64,000 nt of DNA. It comes from Anaerovibrio lipolyticus LB2005 (lineage in GTDB: Bacteria > Bacillota > Negativicutes > Selenomonadales > Selenomonadaceae). The notes beneath the pieces were generated by a model that was given only the letters and a program-made list of their open reading frames with translations, did no database searches and was not told where the DNA came from. The translations under genes and the position numbers were made by a program. Below, piece after piece: positions 60,397 through 64,000 of the stretch; within the stretch, counting starts at the first letter, position 1, and every line of letters starts with the position of its first letter. The DNA lies in NCBI RefSeq assembly GCF_000621545.1, contig NZ_JHYA01000010.1, positions 78,193-142,192 on the forward strand, written 5' to 3'.

Positions 60397-63235
60397 TCTC
60401 CATCGCCTCCTGGCACCATGCTACATAAGTAGCTGCTGTATTATCCTGAACGCCTCGGCTAAAGCATTCCAGGGCCACCTCATACCTTTGTAAATCATAG
60501 AAGCATATCCCTACCTGCTGCCAATAATGCTCATTAACCCCTTCTGACTCTGCTGGTATGAGATTATACAATTGCAATGCATATTCTGGTTTATTACATT
60601 CCCTCAATAAACCAGCCACATTAATAAGCTGCTCCTCGAATTCAGTCATATCTGCTGATACCATTGGAAGTATATCAAGATATTTTTCTATAGTAGCATC
60701 GGTTGCCATAGTAAATACTTCCTTTATGAATGTACTGTATTCATTATAATGACCCTTTATTGCCACCTCACCAATCAAGCCATGAATATACTTCACAATA
60801 TTCCCCAATTTTACAGGTAATATACGTACATAGTCTTCATCATATTTTTCCAAGAGGCATACAAAGAGATATGGCAGTATTGCCGCGATTTCCTTCATGG
60901 ATTGGTTATAAAGCCATGGATATGACTTAACCATAATCAATGGGTTTACCTCCTCACTGCCAAAATACTCTGCTAATTCAATTAATCCATTGTCTGAAAA
61001 AATATTAGTTAATATAGCTTTATAGCCTGATTCCTCCTTATATATCGCTGTAAGCTCAGCTATAAATTTTTCATCAGGCGTACCATTATACATATCCGCC
61101 CAACCGCTAATTGCTACCTCCGTCCATGGATTTATTGTAAGGGCGGTTTTAAACATAGCTTCAGCAGCTGCTCTTTCACCAGTTTCCCGCAAACAAATAC
61201 CCAAATCAGCATATAGCTCATGTAAAATTGATGCTATGCTACTTGATTCCACAGGAACATCTTGATTATTATACGCTTCAAGTCTTTCCATAGCTTGTTC
61301 AAAGCATTGAATCGCAGCCTGATATTGTTCATGTTCCGTCAAGAGCATTCCCTTACGGCCATAAAAATCCGGTAATTTGGGAAATAACCTTATCCCTGTA
61401 TCCGCAAGCACCACTTCATCCTCAAAGTCATAATTCAGCTTTTCCATGGCATTAAAGGCCAGCCAATACATATCCCCCTGCTGCCCAAGGGGCTGATATG
61501 GGGATTGCGTTGCTAACAAGGCGTTATTTAAGGCCTGTTCATAATTGCCCAGCATATAATAGCCTTCTGCCAAATAGCGGTATGTTTTACGAATATCCTG
61601 TCCAGCGGCAATGTCCTGCTGCAAAAGCTTAATATTTCGCTGTGCCTTTTTAGTACTAATTTTAGTCGAATACCCTGTATGATTTATCAAAAGGCATTTA
61701 TCGGCCACCCGGGCATTTAAAGCCTCTGCACCAGCTTCAGCTTTGACAAGCTGTTCATGAATCCGCCCCTCGTAATGAATACCCGGTAATTTGCGGAATA
61801 TACGCAAAGCATTAAAATAATTGATTACACGATTATTATTGTCCTTGTCCACATTGGCCATAGGTACATAAAGTGCCTGTAATTCCTTATTCAACCGAAT
61901 ATAAGACAAATAACCACGCACAAAATTAGGTTCAACAAATAATTCATCCGCGTCCGTAAATACCAGCCAATTCCCAGTAGCTTCAGCTATGCATTGATTT
62001 TTTGCCAAGGAAAAATCATCCTGCCAGTCGTTTTCCAATAGTACTATTGGCATATCTGGATTATCTTCGCTAAACCTAGTTATTAATTCCTTAGTTTCAT
62101 CCTCAGAGCCTGTGTCATTAATAATTATTTCATCTGCAAATACACTGACATTCTCCAGCCAGTTTGTTATATTACTTTCTTCATTTTTCACTATCACACA
62201 GGCAGATATTTTAACATCTGGATATTTTCCCGCCAATTCCGTAATTTCTTTCTTTCTTTTCTCCATAACAGGTATCATTTCATCAGATAAAAGGCAAGGC
62301 TCAAGGCCATCATAATTCTCCAGCAGTGAAATGGCCAATTCTATTTCATCCCTGGCCTTACCGTAACTAGCCAACTGGTATAAAGCCTCGCTGTATTCTG
62401 CATGAAAATCCGGCAATTCAGGAAAATCCTTAATGCCCTGGCGGGCAAATTTAAAACGCTCCAGCTTCCCTACCAAACTAGTATCTTTGGAGTAGTGGGC
62501 TAACAGCCCTCTGTAGCTACGGCTGGCATAGGTAATAGGCTGACGTCCACGGGCCACGTCCAGCTTCGCATAATACAATGATTTTTCCTTATCACCCAAA
62601 GCACCATAGGTTTCATAAAGATTAGTATAGTACCGCTCTTCAGGATCACCAGCTGCTATGGCAGCCTGCATCATACGTAAATTGCGTTTATTTTTTTCCA
62701 TGGATATGCTTGTGCTATACCCGGTATGATCAATGGACAAAAGCTCCCTACTGACACGTTTGGTAACGTAAAAAGGCACATCACCAATATGGAGCATTTC
62801 GTGAATTCTTCCCTGATAATTTAATCCTTGAATATTCCGCACAATACGCAGGGCATAAAACTCATCCAGGGCCTCCCCCGTATCCTTATCATAGTTCACC
62901 ATATTAATCAAAAGACCTTTGGCCTCAGGGGAACAAGATTCCAATACAGTCCTTATATTTTGCCTGGTTTCCTTGGAAAAGCTCTCGTCAGCATCCAAAA
63001 TAATTATCCAATCCCCGGTTGCTTTTGATATTGCCATATTACGAGGAGCAGAAAAATCATCATCCCATTTTCTAACATAAACCCTTCCGCCATAAGACTT
63101 AAAAATCTCCACTGTATCATCCGTCGAACCAGTATCAACCAAAATCAGCTCGTCCGCTGTACCCTTTATTGAATCCAGTGAACGAGCTATATTTTTTGCC
63201 TCATTCTTGGCAATATACACCGCTGAAATTTTCAT
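60386..63235 (-). CDS. double GT2 glycosyltransferase with TPR region
   Basis: A 949-residue protein. GT2 domain 1 (1 to about 230) has SAVYIAKNEAKNIARSL, LILVDTGSTDDTVEI and WIIILDADE. Domain 2 from about 340 has SACVIVKNEESNITNWL, IIINDTGSEDETKEL and WLVFTDADE. Each is followed by TPR-like helices, and the last 350 residues are TPR. The start is ATG 63235 because AGGAG lies 9 bases upstream; a longer frame to 63280 would run through a likely promoter. Both domains keep the acidic metal motif. With the single-domain homologue downstream it shows duplication of a protein-directed GT2-TPR unit. Confidence 0.88.
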   Translation of the reverse strand: MKISAVYIAKNEAKNIARSLDSIKGTADELILVDTGSTDDTVEIFKSYGGRVYVRKWDDDFSAPRNMAISKATGDWIIILDADESFSKETRQNIRTVLESCSPEAKGLLINMVNYDKDTGEALDEFYALRIVRNIQGLNYQGRIHEMLHIGDVPFYVTKRVSRELLSIDHTGYSTSISMEKNKRNLRMMQAAIAAGDPEERYYTNLYETYGALGDKEKSLYYAKLDVARGRQPITYASRSYRGLLAHYSKDTSLVGKLERFKFARQGIKDFPELPDFHAEYSEALYQLASYGKARDEIELAISLLENYDGLEPCLLSDEMIPVMEKRKKEITELAGKYPDVKISACVIVKNEESNITNWLENVSVFADEIIINDTGSEDETKELITRFSEDNPDMPIVLLENDWQDDFSLAKNQCIAEATGNWLVFTDADELFVEPNFVRGYLSYIRLNKELQALYVPMANVDKDNNNRVINYFNALRIFRKLPGIHYEGRIHEQLVKAEAGAEALNARVADKCLLINHTGYSTKISTKKAQRNIKLLQQDIAAGQDIRKTYRYLAEGYYMLGNYEQALNNALLATQSPYQPLGQQGDMYWLAFNAMEKLNYDFEDEVVLADTGIRLFPKLPDFYGRKGMLLTEHEQYQAAIQCFEQAMERLEAYNNQDVPVESSSIASILHELYADLGICLRETGERAAAEAMFKTALTINPWTEVAISGWADMYNGTPDEKFIAELTAIYKEESGYKAILTNIFSDNGLIELAEYFGSEEVNPLIMVKSYPWLYNQSMKEIAAILPYLFVCLLEKYDEDYVRILPVKLGNIVKYIHGLIGEVAIKGHYNEYSTFIKEVFTMATDATIEKYLDILPMVSADMTEFEEQLINVAGLLRECNKPEYALQLYNLIPAESEGVNEHYWQQVGICFYDLQRYEVALECFSRGVQDNTAATYVAWCQEAMENGH

Positions 63236-63265
63236 GCCATTCCGCTCCTGTCCCTTTTTATCTAT

Positions 63266-63293
63266 ATTATACCTCGCCATTTTCTTAAGGGAA
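63266..63293 (-). promoter_or_regulatory. candidate sigma-A promoter for GT2-TPR/GT41 operon
   Basis: Minus strand TTCCCT, 16 bases, TATAAT, about 30 bases before the ATG at 63235. The -10 is perfect, the -35 weak. It follows the flagellin terminator and would drive the genes down to about 51.9 kb. Confidence 0.45.
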
Positions 63294-63301
63294 AGGCAAA
63301 C

Positions 63302-63328
63302 AAAAAAAGGCCGTCCCGAAGGACGGCC
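63302..63328 (-). terminator. rho-independent terminator after right-end flagellin
   Basis: A perfect 8-base stem GGCCGTCC/GGACGGCC with a 4-base loop, followed on the minus strand by seven T. It lies 45 bases past the flagellin stop. Confidence 0.9.
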
Positions 63329-63372
63329 AATTTATGGTTGTTTTAATTTGTAGCTCTACTATCCAATAGATA

Positions 63373-64000
63373 TTACTGGAGCAGACTGAGTACGTTAGAG
63401 CTGCTCTGGTTAGCCTGAGACAGCATGGACTGTGCAGCCTGGAGCAGAACGTTGTTCTTGGTGTAGTTGGTCATTTCCTTAGCCATATCAGCATCACGGA
63501 TAGTGGACTCTGCACTAGTTACGTTCTCGCTTGCAGTGGTCAGGTTAGCCTGAGTGTACTCGAGACGGGACTCTGCAGCACCAATGGAGGTCTGCTGATC
63601 GAGAGCCTTCTGAATAGCAGCATCAAGAGCGTTGATAGCAGCATTAGCCTTCTCCTGAGTTGCTACGGAGATGGTAGAACCATCAGTACCCTGGAGGCCA
63701 AGAGCATGAGCCTTCATATCGGTCATGCCAACCTTGATGGACTGGCCAGCCTTAGTACCTACCTGAAGAACGATGGAGTTATCCTCAGAAGCGTTCTGAG
63801 CACGGATGGACTCCTCAAATGCATCCAAGGAAGCATTAGCAGCCTTGTTTACATTGCCCTTGTTATCAGTAACATACATGGTGAAACCAGCAATCTGACT
63901 GTCAATACCAGCAGTCCTACCACTAAGGGTAATAGCATTCTCTTCAGAAGCAGTCTTAACAGCATTACCAGAGCCATCAGTACCAATAGCGGAAGTTGCA
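63373..64000 (-). CDS. flagellin, N-terminus outside window
   Basis: The C-terminal 208 residues of a flagellin; the frame stays open to the right edge (reading ATSAIGTDGSGN at the edge). It shows IGAAESRLEYTQANLTTASENVTSAESTIRDADMAKEMTNYTKNNVLLQAAQSMLSQANQ and ends SLLQ, the normal C-terminal D0/D1 of major flagellins. Unlike the two giant paralogues at the left end, it looks like a conventional main filament protein. Codon choice is cleaner and GC-richer than the island genes, consistent with high expression. Confidence 0.93.
   Translation of the reverse strand, partial: ATSAIGTDGSGNAVKTASEENAITLSGRTAGIDSQIAGFTMYVTDNKGNVNKAANASLDAFEESIRAQNASEDNSIVLQVGTKAGQSIKVGMTDMKAHALGLQGTDGSTISVATQEKANAAINALDAAIQKALDQQTSIGAAESRLEYTQANLTTASENVTSAESTIRDADMAKEMTNYTKNNVLLQAAQSMLSQANQSSSNVLSLLQ

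Noticed and set aside
60386..63280. Start codon at 63280 for the double GT2 protein
   Set aside because: No ribosome binding site, and the extra codons cover a TATAAT box; ATG 63235 has AGGAG and begins at the GT2 domain.

Overview
The window is one large flagellin glycosylation island, almost entirely on the minus strand, bounded by flagellin genes that run off both ends. The host is most likely a low-GC, outer-membraned Firmicute of the Negativicutes (Selenomonas/Anaerovibrio type). That is an inference from the Firmicute-type ribosome binding sites and frequent TTG/GTG starts, a heptosyltransferase of the autotransporter (BAHT) type normally tied to ADP-heptose, and the many-flagellin, many-glycosyltransferase layout. 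No rRNA or tRNA is present to fix the taxonomy.

Layout, left to right. (1) 1-6.7 kb: two very large flagellin paralogues and a flagellin carrying a zinc-metalloprotease motif (flagellinolysin). (2) 6.9-22.3 kb: a PLP aminotransferase of the 2-aminoethylphosphonate transaminase type, a LicD protein, and a run of glycosyltransferases, a kinase, methyltransferases, a deacetylase and a beta-propeller-like protein. Most of them carry the same small Rossmann-like module. (3) 22.4-32.7 kb: a tightly coupled 12-gene operon with a sugar aminotransferase, a sugar N-acyltransferase and a miniature acyl-assembly line (two KAS III, two acyl carrier proteins, two SDR reductases, an adenylating ligase, LuxC/LuxE-type reductase and transferase, GNAT). 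(4) 32.7-42.7 kb: a scrambled hotspot with a zeta-type toxin pair, UDP-sugar dehydrogenase, HEPN/MNT pair, a two-gene TIR system, an AlbA_2/winged-helix regulator with phase-variable repeats, and several gene remnants duplicated from elsewhere in the window. (5) 42.7-50.4 kb: a CDP-polyol-like branch (transferase, TagD-oxidoreductase fusion, nucleotidyltransferase, HAD phosphatase, methyltransferase, two LicD proteins) and a BAHT-type heptosyltransferase. (6) 50.5-63.3 kb: the only plus-strand gene (DUF4422 glycosyltransferase), two CgeB-like glycosyltransferases, TPR proteins, a double-GT41 (SPINDLY/OGT-like) protein and two GT2-TPR proteins. (7) 63.4-64 kb: the end of a normal flagellin.

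How it may work together: the acyl-assembly operon and aminotransferases build an unusual acylated amino sugar, similar in logic to the modified viosamine of Pseudomonas syringae flagellin. The GT41 and GT2-TPR proteins would start or extend glycans on flagellin, and the LicD/TagD branch would add phosphodiester-linked decorations. Four places (two flagellin starts, the glycosyltransferase operon and the sugar dehydrogenase) share a sigma-28-like TTYAGA-N16-CGAT element, which would tie glycan production to flagellin expression.

The best candidates for undescribed biology are the module shared across about 11 enzymes, the acyl-assembly/LuxCE operon, and the TIR + TIR-membrane gene pair.
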